Source of the DNA: Candidatus Methanoperedens sp.
Lineage (GTDB): Archaea > Halobacteriota > Methanosarcinia > Methanosarcinales > Methanoperedenaceae
Assembly: GCA_030650845.1 (NCBI GenBank)
Contig: JAUSDC010000085.1
Span: forward strand, 1 to 42,623
Direction: 5' to 3'
Length of the DNA stretch: 42,623 nucleotides
Both the position numbers and the translations under genes were made by a program. The notes beneath the pieces were generated by a model. That model was not told the DNA's origin, did not search any database, and saw only the letters and a program-made list of their open reading frames with translations. Positions 1 through 9,226 of the stretch are shown piece after piece (the first letter of the stretch is position 1; every line of letters begins with the position of its first letter).

Positions 1-134
1 TAAACCTGAAACTATGACCATGACCAATAACTGCTGCCCTAATAAAGGGTTAATAGAGGCTTGAGCCGTATGAAGGGAAACTTTCACGTACGGTTCTTAG
101 AAGAGAGGGAGGGAGCAATCTCTCCTTCTTATTC
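1..134 (+). mobile_element. 3' end of a group II intron (domains V and VI)
   Basis: Bases 63-96 form the conserved group II domain V hairpin: GAGCCGTATG pairs with CGTACGGTTC, the catalytic AGC triad lies near the base, and a GAAA tetraloop caps the stem. Bases 98 to about 133 form a second purine-rich/pyrimidine-rich stem (GAAGAGAGGGAG with CTCTCCTTCTT), which fits domain VI carrying the branch-point adenosine. The rest of the intron, including any reverse transcriptase gene, lies outside the window. The exact 3' splice point cannot be fixed; about 131-135 is likely. Confidence 0.8.
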
Positions 135-139
135 GGCGA

Positions 140-350
140 TGGCGCAGATCCGTGAAAATCCGCTGGATCCGTGTCATCCGTGTTCTCGTTTCAAACATTT
201 TTAACCACAGAGTTCACAGAGCACACAGAGAAAAGCACAATGTTGCGACTCTCTGTGATCCCCGTGTGCTCTGTGGTCGATCATCTCTGCCCATATTTTT
301 TTTAGACCGGATCGACAGGATTTACAGGATCAACCATTAAAATCGTGTCC
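140..350. repeat. Dispersed intergenic repeat cluster with imperfect inverted repeat
   Basis: This stretch is not protein-like although a 62-codon frame is open. It has three low-complexity blocks: a GGATCCGTGTCATCCGTG-type block (about 150-185), an imperfect inverted repeat of CACAGAG units (about 203-229 pairing with 250-276), and a GACAGGATTTACAGGATC block (about 310-330). Similar TCCTGTCAATCCTGTC wording recurs near 35607-35622, so these are probably genome-wide dispersed repeats. Bases 350-490 show nothing else recognisable. Confidence 0.55.
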
Positions 351-492
351 TTCTGACCCTGTTCACCCTGTCAACGAACAGAGATACCTTCTTTTCGCGC
401 AACTTCAAAGCATGAACAGCGTATCGTCAGCCAGCACCTCATTATGAGATGGGATTTTTTGATAAAACTGCAGCAAGTTGGCTTTTCCGAAC

Positions 493-508
493 GAAATTAT
501 TTATATAT
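493..508 (+). promoter_or_regulatory. TATA-box promoter of the S-layer-like gene
   Basis: The run ATTATTTATATATTAT fits an archaeal box A. It lies about 100 nt before the ATG at 608, so transcription from it would give a leader of roughly 75 nt. A GAGGGGA ribosome binding site precedes the start codon by a few bases. Confidence 0.5.
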
Positions 509-607
509 TATGAGTTCTTATGATGTTTGAATCATCGGAAGGGAGAATGCTTCACGGTGATATGGTTAAAGGATGATTATGAAAGAGACTAGACATGAGG
601 GGAATTT

Positions 608-3600
608 ATGAAAATTAAAAATGTTGTTAGAGGAATTGGATTAGTATTTGCGATTATGAGCGTCGTTTGGATTGTTATGGCGGCGGCGCCAACAATCAAT
701 GTTACGAATCCTGCTAATAATCCCGATACTGTTACTGTTAATTATGTAAATGTAACTGTTACAACTAATGGGACAATTGCAAATCTCAGTTGGAATGGGT
801 TGAATGAAACGATGATTGGTTCAGGTGGCACTTTTTACAGTAATAAAACTCCTTTATCTAATCAAGTTTATACTTATATTGTATATACAGGCGATGGCTC
901 TGGAAACTGGACATCTTCAGGCAGTAGGACAGTTACTGTAAATGTACCTTTATCAGCATCACCTCCCTCGATAACCGCCTCTGAACCAACGAATTCTACA
1001 GTAATCTCTCTTAATGGAACTCAGCAAAAATTCAATGTCACAGTCAACCAGACTGCTTCTGTAAGCTGGAAAATAGATAGTATAGAATATCTGAATGATA
1101 CTTCAGTCCCCGCAGGCTCAAAGTCTGAATTCTCAAATAGCACAACAAGTGTCGGTCCGCATACTGTTACTGCAACAGCAATCAATAATAATGGATCTTC
1201 TTCCCCACGATCGTGGGCGTGGACTGTTCAATCCCCTACCTTGGGACCTGTAACTAGCCTCACACCAGTTGGAAGAGGTGCTACATGGATCAATTGGACA
1301 TGGACAAACCCTGGAGTTCCCTTCAATCACACAATAGTCAAAATCAATGGGACTTTCTTGGCTAATACTTCTGATAACTTTTATAATCTTACGTCATTGA
1401 ATCCAGGATCCTCATACACAATATCTCTTCAAACAGTAGATACATCCGGGAATATCGATCCCACTACAGTTTCAAACACTATATCCACGTTTAACACACC
1501 GACAGGAACCAATGTAATTGTTTCATTGCCGAGTAACCTAAATGTAACTTTTTCTCAGGTTGATTCTGAAGGCAATACAGCTGTGACCATTTATCCAATT
1601 AAACAAGCGGGATGGCCCGACCCTGGCTCTTTCGCTAAGGTTGGCAGCTATTATGACATTACAACAAACGCCACACCTGCCCCAAGTAGCAATATCACTG
1701 TTGAATTGAAATATGATCCAGCAGGAATTAATGAAAGCACGGTTAAAATCTATCATTTGAGTGGTTCATGGATCGATGTAACAACAAATTTGGATACCAC
1801 TAATAAAATCGTAAGAGGCAATGTAACAAGTTTGTCTCCTTTTGTTTTGGGAGTCCCTCCAAAACCACTGATAATTAAAGATTCCCCAAATACAGGAATA
1901 AATGTTGAAACTACTGGAAAAGATAAAGGCATCTTTGCAGCTCATTCTGATCAAACCGCAAATATTACCTGGCAACTTGATGGGACGACTGTTTTCGATA
2001 ACGGCTCAATAGCAGCCGGAAGTATATCAACATATAGTGCAACTGCATCAGTCGCAGTACATAATGTCACAGTAACTGCTACAAATACTACCACTAATTT
2101 AAGTGGTACAGATTACTGGAACTGGACCGTGCGCCCGGCGACATATAAAACTGGTAATCGTGTCTGGAACGGTGCTAAACCACTTGAATATAGTCTTGAT
2201 TATTTATGGGACCCATTGAGTTTCTATGCTTTCTTTTATGATCTTGACTCAGGTGTTGGAAGTGAGTCGCTCGAAATAAAACTACTTCCTGGCTACACTA
2301 ATCGTTTGGTAGATAAAGGAAAACTAATATATTCAACAACACCCTATCCAGTCTCTTTTGCACAAAATAAATGGGGAAAATATAATGTTATAGGGTTCAT
2401 GACTGAGAAATATTTTGCTGGATATGAATCTTCAATAACATCACCAGATATAACCAATGATGATATCAGTCCTTTGGGTAATAAACAGCTTCATAAGATA
2501 TTGATCGACGATGATAAACAGCAAGTGATCTATGCAGAAAGTACTCTCACTTTGCAGGAAGGGTACGTCATAAAAATAAGAGATGTGGACGCCTCCGGAA
2601 GGATCGTATTGCTATCACTCTTGAAAGATGGGGGGGAAGTCGATACCCAGCCAGTGGGATCTGGAGGGACATATATTTACACCAAAAAAGTTGGCGTGGT
2701 TACGCTTCCGATCATTGCCCTTCGTGTTGAGACTGTATTTTCAGGAAAGGAATCAAGCGCTGCTTTCACAAAAGGAATATTCCAGATATCAGAAAGCTAC
2801 ACCTCTGCATCAAATAATAAATATGGAATAATGGAAATTAATAATGCTGGTGCTGGAGGTATTTATATGTCTAACAGTAATAGTTTCACCCTGTCACCGG
2901 GTTCAACTATTGATATCATGGGCGATCTGAAATTCATCGTTGCAGATAACAGCACCCTGCGTTTTGCTCCTATGGTAGTTAGAGATACAGAATATGAAGT
3001 TCGAGGAACTATATCGAATAACAGCGATTCTTTTGACTGGACACCGATGAACTTCGAAGGGTTCTATTATAACATTGATGATGACGTCGGTACTGAGACC
3101 TTATCAATGTTGTCAAGAAGTGGGACAAGTATTCCGGTAGACAACCTGGTCTATACCACAACACCACTGGCAGTCAGCTACAAATATGAAAATTTCGGCT
3201 CATTCAAAGTCGTTGGATTCATGGCCGACAAGTATTTCGCAGGCTATATCGGCGGTGGCAGCGGCTGCACGTCCTGCATAACAACAACTGATATCAGCAC
3301 CATCGCTCAAAAACAACTTCATAAGGTACTTGTTGATGATGATACCCAGCGTGTGATATATGCAGGAAGTACGCTCACCTTGAATGATGGTTATGTTGTG
3401 AAAATAAAAGATGTTAACATTGGTGCAGGAACACCATCCATCTGGTTAGAAATATTAAAAGATGGTACTTCTGTATATGAAGATATAAAAGAACCTAGAC
3501 AGATATTTTCTTATGCCCCTTCAAAAGTCGGAGTAGTCAATAATTTGCCGATCATATCATTACGCATTGATCAGATATTCCGTGGAAAAGAAGCAACAGC

Positions 3601-4819
3601 AGCATTTGTAAAAGGTGTTTTCCAGATATCTGAAACCTACACTTCAATAAATCAGGGCGATAGATATGGAATTATGGAAGTTAATGAGATTTCTGATACT
3701 CAGATCAAAATGGATAATCCAGGCACTGTCAGCTTATCCGCAGCCACTACATTGGATGTGATGGGAAATATCAAATTCAAAGTAGCAGATTCCTCAGATG
3801 TCAGGTTCTATCCATTCATAATGGCAAACGGCACAACACTTTCCGCAAGCCAGCTCAGTATCGATGCCCCTGCAACACCAATGGCAAGAGATACAATAAC
3901 CATAACTGTGACTGCAGGAGCATCGACCCCTATTGATAACGCGGAAGTCAGCTTTGATGGCACAGTAATTGGAAATACCAACAGCTCTGGCAAACTGGAT
4001 TATTTACTTACCAAGGCAGGTCAGCATACAATAACAGCTACAAAACTTGGATATGATACAGCAACAAGAACGATACAGGTTTCAGAATACAAGGATATAG
4101 CCCTGAGATTCGAATTGCCTGTGATCATTGATCAGGGAATACCGGTATCTATCAAGGTGATCTCGAACGGAAGCGCGATCTCAGGTGCCAATATTACATT
4201 CGATGGTAAACCCATTGGTATCACCAGTAGCGATGGGACACTAAAATATACCTTCGATGTGAGCGGTACGCATAACCTTGGAGCCTTAAAGAAAGGATAT
4301 TTAAGCGTAGTAAGAGAGATCTCGATCAGAATGCCTTTCACTGAATTCAAGGCGCTTGATCTTGATATCAAACCAGCTGTGATATTCACGAACCAGAACT
4401 ATGTTGTTCGTGCCAATATCTCCAACGTGGGCACAAAAGGAGGCACGCTCCAGGTTGGGCTTTCGGTCAACGATACAGTTATTCAAAATAAGAATGTGAC
4501 ACTTGATCCTGGAGCAAAACAGGAGATCAATTTCACTCAGAAAATGACCCTGCCCCCGGGTAATTATACAGTGGCGATACTGGATCAGAAGGCCACGATC
4601 CCGGTCAAAGAAGAACCTCTCAACCTGTTCCTTGTTGTTGGAATAATTACGGTTCTTGGCGCGGTCTCGATATTTGTCCTGACCTCAAAGGAGATCCTGA
4701 GCATTGAAGCCCTGAAAGCAAAATTGAACATGGGACCCGCCACAAATAGACCGGTGATCAATACTGAGCCGATCAATAGAGCCATCCAAGATATTATGTC
4801 AAAGTTCAAGAAAAAATAA
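608..4819 (+). CDS. Large membrane-tethered S-layer-like surface protein with tandem S-layer duplication domains
   Basis: This 1403-residue exported protein has a signal peptide (about 1-26, hydrophobic core GLVFAIMSVVWIVMA). The N-terminal part contains Ig/fibronectin-III-like segments, the clearest at about 210-300, and a PGF-pre-PGF-like segment at about 310-425. Two related domains of about 275 residues follow, at about 511-790 and 796-1075. They share phrases such as FAGY, KQLHK and DVMG/DIMG and match the Methanosarcina S-layer family duplication domain (DUF1608). Two carboxypeptidase-regulatory-like beta domains (about 1085-1240), a CARDB-like domain (about 1245-1330), one transmembrane helix (about 1340-1362) and a short basic cytoplasmic tail complete it. 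Many N-x-S/T sequons suggest glycosylation. It could be the main S-layer subunit or an accessory paralogue, which the sequence does not decide. The ATG at 608 is supported by the signal peptide and the upstream GAGGGGA. Confidence 0.87.
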   Translation: MKIKNVVRGIGLVFAIMSVVWIVMAAAPTINVTNPANNPDTVTVNYVNVTVTTNGTIANLSWNGLNETMIGSGGTFYSNKTPLSNQVYTYIVYTGDGSGNWTSSGSRTVTVNVPLSASPPSITASEPTNSTVISLNGTQQKFNVTVNQTASVSWKIDSIEYLNDTSVPAGSKSEFSNSTTSVGPHTVTATAINNNGSSSPRSWAWTVQSPTLGPVTSLTPVGRGATWINWTWTNPGVPFNHTIVKINGTFLANTSDNFYNLTSLNPGSSYTISLQTVDTSGNIDPTTVSNTISTFNTPTGTNVIVSLPSNLNVTFSQVDSEGNTAVTIYPIKQAGWPDPGSFAKVGSYYDITTNATPAPSSNITVELKYDPAGINESTVKIYHLSGSWIDVTTNLDTTNKIVRGNVTSLSPFVLGVPPKPLIIKDSPNTGINVETTGKDKGIFAAHSDQTANITWQLDGTTVFDNGSIAAGSISTYSATASVAVHNVTVTATNTTTNLSGTDYWNWTVRPATYKTGNRVWNGAKPLEYSLDYLWDPLSFYAFFYDLDSGVGSESLEIKLLPGYTNRLVDKGKLIYSTTPYPVSFAQNKWGKYNVIGFMTEKYFAGYESSITSPDITNDDISPLGNKQLHKILIDDDKQQVIYAESTLTLQEGYVIKIRDVDASGRIVLLSLLKDGGEVDTQPVGSGGTYIYTKKVGVVTLPIIALRVETVFSGKESSAAFTKGIFQISESYTSASNNKYGIMEINNAGAGGIYMSNSNSFTLSPGSTIDIMGDLKFIVADNSTLRFAPMVVRDTEYEVRGTISNNSDSFDWTPMNFEGFYYNIDDDVGTETLSMLSRSGTSIPVDNLVYTTTPLAVSYKYENFGSFKVVGFMADKYFAGYIGGGSGCTSCITTTDISTIAQKQLHKVLVDDDTQRVIYAGSTLTLNDGYVVKIKDVNIGAGTPSIWLEILKDGTSVYEDIKEPRQIFSYAPSKVGVVNNLPIISLRIDQIFRGKEATAAFVKGVFQISETYTSINQGDRYGIMEVNEISDTQIKMDNPGTVSLSAATTLDVMGNIKFKVADSSDVRFYPFIMANGTTLSASQLSIDAPATPMARDTITITVTAGASTPIDNAEVSFDGTVIGNTNSSGKLDYLLTKAGQHTITATKLGYDTATRTIQVSEYKDIALRFELPVIIDQGIPVSIKVISNGSAISGANITFDGKPIGITSSDGTLKYTFDVSGTHNLGALKKGYLSVVREISIRMPFTEFKALDLDIKPAVIFTNQNYVVRANISNVGTKGGTLQVGLSVNDTVIQNKNVTLDPGAKQEINFTQKMTLPPGNYTVAILDQKATIPVKEEPLNLFLVVGIITVLGAVSIFVLTSKEILSIEALKAKLNMGPATNRPVINTEPINRAIQDIMSKFKKK

Positions 4820-4840
4820 ATTTTGAAATTTATTTTTTCT
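4811..4840 (+). terminator. Hairpin plus T-run after the S-layer-like gene
   Basis: An A/T-rich inverted repeat (AAATAAATTT with AAATTTATTT) overlaps the stop codon and runs straight into TTTTTTCTT. This fits intrinsic archaeal termination on a T-run. Confidence 0.5.
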
Positions 4841-4914
4841 TCCATATTTATTTTGATTTTCTATGTGAGACTTGCATCACGGTTTATATAGGATAAAGAC
4901 AATTGCTATTATCA

Positions 4915-5046
4915 ATGAGATGTCCAGAAAGAAAGCCCGGAAAAGTGGTTAGAAAAGAAGAGGGACTTACACCCAAAGATAAGGAAACCGTGAAAGAAGT
5001 AATGCACAGAAACGATAAGGCTCTCAGTACATTATCCCATATGTAG
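4915..5046 (+). CDS. Possible 43-residue basic small protein
   Basis: An open frame beginning MRCPERKPGK, 43 codons long and rich in Lys, Arg and Glu. A TATA-like TTTATATAGG lies about 30 nt before the ATG, which would give a nearly leaderless transcript. The frame overlaps the 3' end of the Doc gene on the other strand by 15 nt. There are no recognisable domains. It may be a small regulatory protein or chance. Confidence 0.3.
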   Translation: MRCPERKPGKVVRKEEGLTPKDKETVKEVMHRNDKALSTLSHM

Positions 5047-5415
5047 TTCTCTGGCTCTTTCCGATATCCATTCTTCTATGGATTTGATTGAGCACTTGTA
5101 TTTCGCTATTCGGAGCATCATTACAACTTTTTCATCTTGCTCCGCATCAATGCAATATCCTTCATCGTAAAGCATTTTTTCTGCTGCCACCAGGGCAGTC
5201 CTCTTGTTTCCATCAAAAAACGGATGCTGTGAAGCTATCCTGTGCAGAATTAAGGCTGCCTTCCTGAAAATATCGTTCTCCTGATTTACTTTATAAACCA
5301 GCATTTCAAGTGTTGCCTCGCTCAATACCCCTCTTGTTCCACCATATATTCGTATGATTTCATCATGGATTTCGATTATTTTACTGACTGTGAATTCTGA
5401 CATTGTTATATCCAT
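5032..5415 (-). CDS. doc: Doc-like Fic-fold toxin
   Basis: A 127-residue protein of Doc size, with the Fic-family active-site motif HPFFDGNKR at residues 64-72 (pattern HxFx[D/N]GNKR). The N-terminal helix EIHDEIIRIYGG is also typical of Doc. Doc proteins phosphorylate and inactivate EF-Tu (aEF1A in archaea would be the counterpart), usually as the toxin of a Phd-Doc pair. No Phd-like antitoxin is encoded next to it: hef lies 14 nt upstream on the same strand and the next gene is convergent. It may therefore be an orphan, domesticated copy or be neutralised from elsewhere. An alternative start is the ATG four codons in (MSEFTV). Confidence 0.8.
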   Translation of the reverse strand: MDITMSEFTVSKIIEIHDEIIRIYGGTRGVLSEATLEMLVYKVNQENDIFRKAALILHRIASQHPFFDGNKRTALVAAEKMLYDEGYCIDAEQDEKVVMMLRIAKYKCSIKSIEEWISERARELHMG

Positions 5416-5429
5416 TTTTCGCCAGATGA

Positions 5430-7697
5430 CTACCCCTTATAAACTCCATTCACAACTTCCCTTATCCTGTCCGCTGTCTTTGGACCCACAAGCCCCACTT
5501 CCATAAGCTCCTCCCGCGATGCACTCATCACGCGTTCCACGTTTCCAAAATGCAAAAGCAGGTTCCGTGCCACAGCCGGACCTATCTCTGGAAGGGATGA
5601 TATGACATATTCCTGCTGCTCTTTAAGAGTGAGCGATGTCTTTTTCCCATGAAGGCTGACATCCCTTTTTTCCTCGATCTGTTCACGTTTTGCCATAATA
5701 GCTATCAGCGCAGCGGTCTCCTCTTCGTCCCTGCTAAAGATGATAGGCACCCCAAAATCAATTGCAATGCTTGACAGCATCCCGCGTATGGAATTTGCAT
5801 GTATCTGCCTTGTTGTGTACAGCCCCTCGCCCTCTATAATAAGCACGGGGCGATCAAACGTGCGCCTCAGGTCCGAGATCTGTCCGAACAGGTCTCTTCC
5901 GTCCATGAGGGTACTCAGGAAATCTTCCACTGTCTTTCTCTCAATACCAACACGGTCGCTCACCACATAATCTCCCACTTCCAGGGTCTTTAATGTAATA
6001 TCCATCCCAAGCTTCTCAAGCGAGCGCGCCACATGGGAACGGATCTCTCTCTGGTCAACGAAAACTTTTATTTTCTTTGTCTCTGGCTCTTTTTCAGTTT
6101 GTTGGGGGAAATCAAGTAAATTCTTTTGTCCATCTTGAGCAGAAGGAAGTCTGTCCTCTGTCTTTTCTTCGATATCAAGATCCATGTTCTTCATGGAACT
6201 GAGCATATTTTTCTCCCTCCTGTTGCTGCTCCAGTGATACGCCTCGTCCTTTGACCCTTTTGCCATAAGGATCACCACGCGTCCGGCATGTTTTCGCCCG
6301 GTCCTGCCTTTTCGCTGGATGCTCCTGATCTCGGAAGGAATTGGCTCAAAGAACACCACAAGGTCGGTAGCAGGGATGTCCAGTCCCTCTTCAGCCACGG
6401 ATGTTGCGACAAGCGTATTATACTCACCTTCCCTGAATTTCTGCAGGATCTCAACCTGCTGTTTTTGCGTAAGCCCTGTATCTTTGTACTTGCTTGCCTG
6501 CCCCACAAAGCGAACAGGTTTTACCCCGGGCACTTCTTTAAGAGACTCTGTGACAAGTTCAGCAGTGTCCCTGTAGTTCGTAAAAACGATCACCCGGGAC
6601 TGTGGCGCGGCAGCGACCTGTTTCTCAACAAGTTCCTTCACGATCCCGAGTTTCGGATTATTGCCGTTGCATCCTGCCAGGTGATGTACTGCCTGGCGCA
6701 TGCTGAGGTCATCCATCAGGCGCTTTGCTGCTTTGCTACCGTTTTTTGACAGTGCTTCGTTCGTAAGCCTTTCAAAATACTTTTCCAGAGCGGAAACTCC
6801 CTGAGTTTCCGCTATTTCTATGGCATGGCTGACCTTGAAGATCTCTGCGAGAAGTGAGATGCCCTGGTAGATCTTCTGGTCAGGAGATGAGCGTACCTGC
6901 GACTGAAGGCGCGCCTGGAGATCAAGCATCTCCCTTTTAGATAATCTCTTTGATGAGGGGATAAGACCAAGATCTTTCAGTTTGTTCAACCTGTCTGCGA
7001 GAACTTTATCCATCAACTGCCTTAACACTTTTATTTCTACAGGAATGGCCACATATCTCCAATCGATGTCCTTCTCGAAAACATACGGTCTGACATCAGG
7101 GTCAGAGTCAGTCCTTATCTCGACCGCATGAATGTGAAGTGCTGCGCAAACCTCCTGGATCTTTGAAGGGTCACTGCCCGGGCTTGCAGTAATTCCAAGC
7201 ACGAGCTGATCTTTACCCTGTAGTGCATATTTTTCCCCGATATACACATACGAGTAATCCCCGGTTCCCCTGTGCGCCTCATCAAAGATTATGCATGATA
7301 CGTCTTCGAGGCTGATCTTTTTTGCCAGAAGGTCGTTCTCGATAACCTGAGGTGTGGAAACTATGACCTTTGCTTTTTCCCACATCAGCGCCCTTTTTCC
7401 TGGAGGTGTTCCACCTGTGAAAAGCACCACCTCCTCAGACGGGATGTTAAGGACGTTCCTGAAAAATGCGGCATGCTGCTCAACAAGAGGTTTCGTAGGG
7501 GATAGTATCATGACTTTTCCTTTCGAAAGACGAGTTACCATCACGAATAGAGCCACTACGGTTTTCCCCAGTCCAGTAGGGAGTACGACAAGAGTGGATT
7601 TTTTCAGAGCCTCTCCTGCCAATGAAAGCTGATAGAGTCTCTGCTCAACCGTATCCGGCTTTAAAAGAGGATGATTAATATACTGCACATCAGTCAT
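5430..7697 (-). CDS. hef: Hef: helicase-nuclease for stalled replication forks (XPF/FANCM family)
   Basis: 755 residues, the usual full length of euryarchaeal Hef. The N-terminal SF2 helicase has motif I PTGLGKT (40-46), the DEAH box (139-142), and a C-terminal helicase lobe with the motif VI region SIQRKGRTGR. A linker leads to an XPF-type nuclease domain that opens with VFVDQRE and carries the catalytic ERK triad in GIERKTVEDF (about 583-587). A helix-hairpin-helix tail (about 700-750) contains LPEIGPAVARNLL and VGPKTADRI. The enzyme unwinds and cuts forked and Holliday-type DNA during restart of blocked replication. All key residues are present. The doc-like gene follows 14 nt downstream and could be cotranscribed. 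Confidence 0.96.
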   Translation of the reverse strand: MTDVQYINHPLLKPDTVEQRLYQLSLAGEALKKSTLVVLPTGLGKTVVALFVMVTRLSKGKVMILSPTKPLVEQHAAFFRNVLNIPSEEVVLFTGGTPPGKRALMWEKAKVIVSTPQVIENDLLAKKISLEDVSCIIFDEAHRGTGDYSYVYIGEKYALQGKDQLVLGITASPGSDPSKIQEVCAALHIHAVEIRTDSDPDVRPYVFEKDIDWRYVAIPVEIKVLRQLMDKVLADRLNKLKDLGLIPSSKRLSKREMLDLQARLQSQVRSSPDQKIYQGISLLAEIFKVSHAIEIAETQGVSALEKYFERLTNEALSKNGSKAAKRLMDDLSMRQAVHHLAGCNGNNPKLGIVKELVEKQVAAAPQSRVIVFTNYRDTAELVTESLKEVPGVKPVRFVGQASKYKDTGLTQKQQVEILQKFREGEYNTLVATSVAEEGLDIPATDLVVFFEPIPSEIRSIQRKGRTGRKHAGRVVILMAKGSKDEAYHWSSNRREKNMLSSMKNMDLDIEEKTEDRLPSAQDGQKNLLDFPQQTEKEPETKKIKVFVDQREIRSHVARSLEKLGMDITLKTLEVGDYVVSDRVGIERKTVEDFLSTLMDGRDLFGQISDLRRTFDRPVLIIEGEGLYTTRQIHANSIRGMLSSIAIDFGVPIIFSRDEEETAALIAIMAKREQIEEKRDVSLHGKKTSLTLKEQQEYVISSLPEIGPAVARNLLLHFGNVERVMSASREELMEVGLVGPKTADRIREVVNGVYKG

Positions 7698-7777
7698 CGG
7701 TCAATATTATCCCTTATGATTATTAATCTAATGTGTGCGGTGTGTAACTAATCGAGGAGTTTTTAGGACCGTGTATA

Positions 7778-8425
7778 CTATTCCTCCCAGTTCTCGTCTA
7801 CATTTTCTACTGGTTTTTCCGCAGGCGGTTCAGGTTCATAGTTTGGCGGATAGTTCAATATTCGTTGAAGTAAGGACAATGTATTTTTCTTGACCCTGAG
7901 TACATCACGTGATCTTTCAACAGGACGAGTTGTATTTATGGTTCTTTCTTTGGGGATATCCCTGAACTTCTCAACTTCAATAGCAGGTTGATATATCCGG
8001 TATGTAATATATGAAAAACTGCCATTGATCCTTTCTTTGATCTGATAACTTTCACCCGGCTTTAAAGAAGTTCTATTTATTGTAAAGTCATGAAATCCTC
8101 TTGTGCTTTCTACATGAAACTTTACCCAAAATTCCCCGGTCACATTATCGGTATTTTTTAATACTGCAATTAGATCAAACTGGTCAAAAACAAGGCGATC
8201 AGATATATGCCAGTTCACAGTTGCTTTGATATTCAATGGGACATTATCTATATAGGCTTCTTTTTCATAGTATGTTTGTGTCGTATTATACGGTTCTTGT
8301 TCTGTATAAAGTTCTTTTTCAGTATAAGATTCAGTAGTTGTATACGGGATATTTATGCCGATCAAAATTATTATAATACAAACACCTATAATAACCCAGT
8401 GATCAATTATTTTTCTCTTGTTCAT
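7778..8425 (-). CDS. Membrane-anchored protein of unknown function
   Basis: 215 residues. One N-terminal membrane helix (about 11-26, VIIGVCIIIILIGINI) is followed by a repetitive Tyr/Thr/Glu-rich stretch (TTESYTEKELYTEQEPYNTT) and a beta-rich domain (about 60-150) ending in a Pro/Glu-rich acidic tail. The periodic YTE/YEK units recall DUF-type tails of archaeal surface-facing anchors, but I do not recognise the family. The start overlaps the 3' end of the upstream membrane gene by 23 nt, which suggests translational coupling and a shared function. Confidence 0.7.
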   Translation of the reverse strand: MNKRKIIDHWVIIGVCIIIILIGINIPYTTTESYTEKELYTEQEPYNTTQTYYEKEAYIDNVPLNIKATVNWHISDRLVFDQFDLIAVLKNTDNVTGEFWVKFHVESTRGFHDFTINRTSLKPGESYQIKERINGSFSYITYRIYQPAIEVEKFRDIPKERTINTTRPVERSRDVLRVKKNTLSLLQRILNYPPNYEPEPPAEKPVENVDENWEE

Positions 8426-8960
8426 TGCTTACGTTTTTATCATTGTGGCTTATGAAGATTGCTATATCTTTCAGGAAGCAATCAAAATATGGTCTAATTT
8501 TTAGATGTACTCTTTTATCAATTTCATCTCCTATATTCGTCAGTATAAAGACCAATAGCATAAATATCACAATTGCCTGTTCCGGGGAAAGATAAGGTAC
8601 TCTATTCATAGCAGCTTGAATATTAAGAACCGTACCTAATGTTCCTGCAAAGATAAATGAAATAAGAAAACCATTCATCATCCAATAAACAGTCTTATTT
8701 ATTAGCAAGAAAGGTAAAAATAATATCAATAGAGAAAAACTTATTTTTATTGCTATGAAGTTCATAATACCATAATTGAGAATCAGGTGCCGTACAATTA
8801 AGTTCCACTCTCCCATAATTCCTTTGTGTTCAATCAAATGTATACTACTGATGGTATCTCCAATACCAAATGCAAAAAAAGCTAATAAAAAGAGAACAAA
8901 TTGCAATTTATTATACCAGCATGAGTTATATTGATTATCGATTTTCAAATTTTCCCCCAT
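8403..8960 (-). CDS. Four- to five-helix integral membrane protein (DUF5658-like)
   Basis: With the start taken at ATG 8960 the protein has 185 residues and several hydrophobic helices (LQFVLFLLAFFAFGIGD, ISFSLLILFLPFLLI, MLLVFILTNIGD). The pattern GDTISSIHLIEHKG, then a Gly-Glu-Trp-Asn motif after the first helix, resembles the small archaeal DUF5658 family; this is a resemblance only. The reading frame stays open upstream to a TTG at 9026, but a TATA element (ATATATATTTATC, about 8994-9006 on this strand) lies inside that extension, so the downstream ATG is preferred. The function is unknown. Confidence 0.6.
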   Translation of the reverse strand: MGENLKIDNQYNSCWYNKLQFVLFLLAFFAFGIGDTISSIHLIEHKGIMGEWNLIVRHLILNYGIMNFIAIKISFSLLILFLPFLLINKTVYWMMNGFLISFIFAGTLGTVLNIQAAMNRVPYLSPEQAIVIFMLLVFILTNIGDEIDKRVHLKIRPYFDCFLKDIAIFISHNDKNVSNEQEKNN

Positions 8961-8991
8961 CAAGCTGCTATTTCCAATTTGTTGGCTATTC

Positions 8992-9012
8992 GATAAATAT
9001 ATATTGTATAAT
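8992..9012. promoter_or_regulatory. Shared divergent TATA region
   Basis: The A/T run GATAAATATATATTGTATAA can be read as a box A on both strands. It is about 35-45 nt before the minus-strand start at 8960 and about 55 nt before the plus-strand start at 9065. Confidence 0.4.
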
Positions 9013-9064
9013 GGAACAATAACCAAACAAGATTACGATCATTATATTGGAGGTGAACAAAAAC

Positions 9065-9226
9065 ATGTGCAGCGTCGGTGATGCGTTCAATATCGAAATT
9101 ACATCCCTGAATGCAAAATTTTACAAGTGCAGTGACTGCAAGAACGAGTTCAGAGGTGTCGGGAAAAAAGTGACATGCCCATCATGTCATTCGACCAGTG
9201 TAAACCTGATGTTCAAGGAAGAATGA
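9065..9226 (+). CDS. 53-residue zinc ribbon protein
   Basis: A short gene starting MCSVGDAF, preceded by the strong ribosome binding site GGAGGTGA (9049-9056) 8 nt before the ATG. The protein has a four-cysteine zinc ribbon, KCSDCKNEF followed by TCPSCHS, with about 17 residues between the CxxC pairs. Such tiny single-ribbon proteins are common in archaea as nucleic-acid or protein-binding factors. Its stop codon overlaps the next start (ATGA), so the two genes are very probably translated as a unit. Confidence 0.8.
   Translation: MCSVGDAFNIEITSLNAKFYKCSDCKNEFRGVGKKVTCPSCHSTSVNLMFKEE

Noticed and set aside
152-340. A 62-codon open frame after the group II intron.
   Set aside because: The DNA is made of dispersed CACAGAG and GACAGGAT repeats, and the encoded peptide is merely a translation of these.
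4915-5046. The 43-codon frame as the antitoxin of the Doc-like protein.
   Set aside because: It is on the opposite strand and convergent, and shows no Phd-like features.
6288-6749. A 153-codon open frame antisense to hef.
   Set aside because: It lies wholly inside the hef coding region and lacks any recognisable domain or ribosome binding site; it is a shadow of the real gene.
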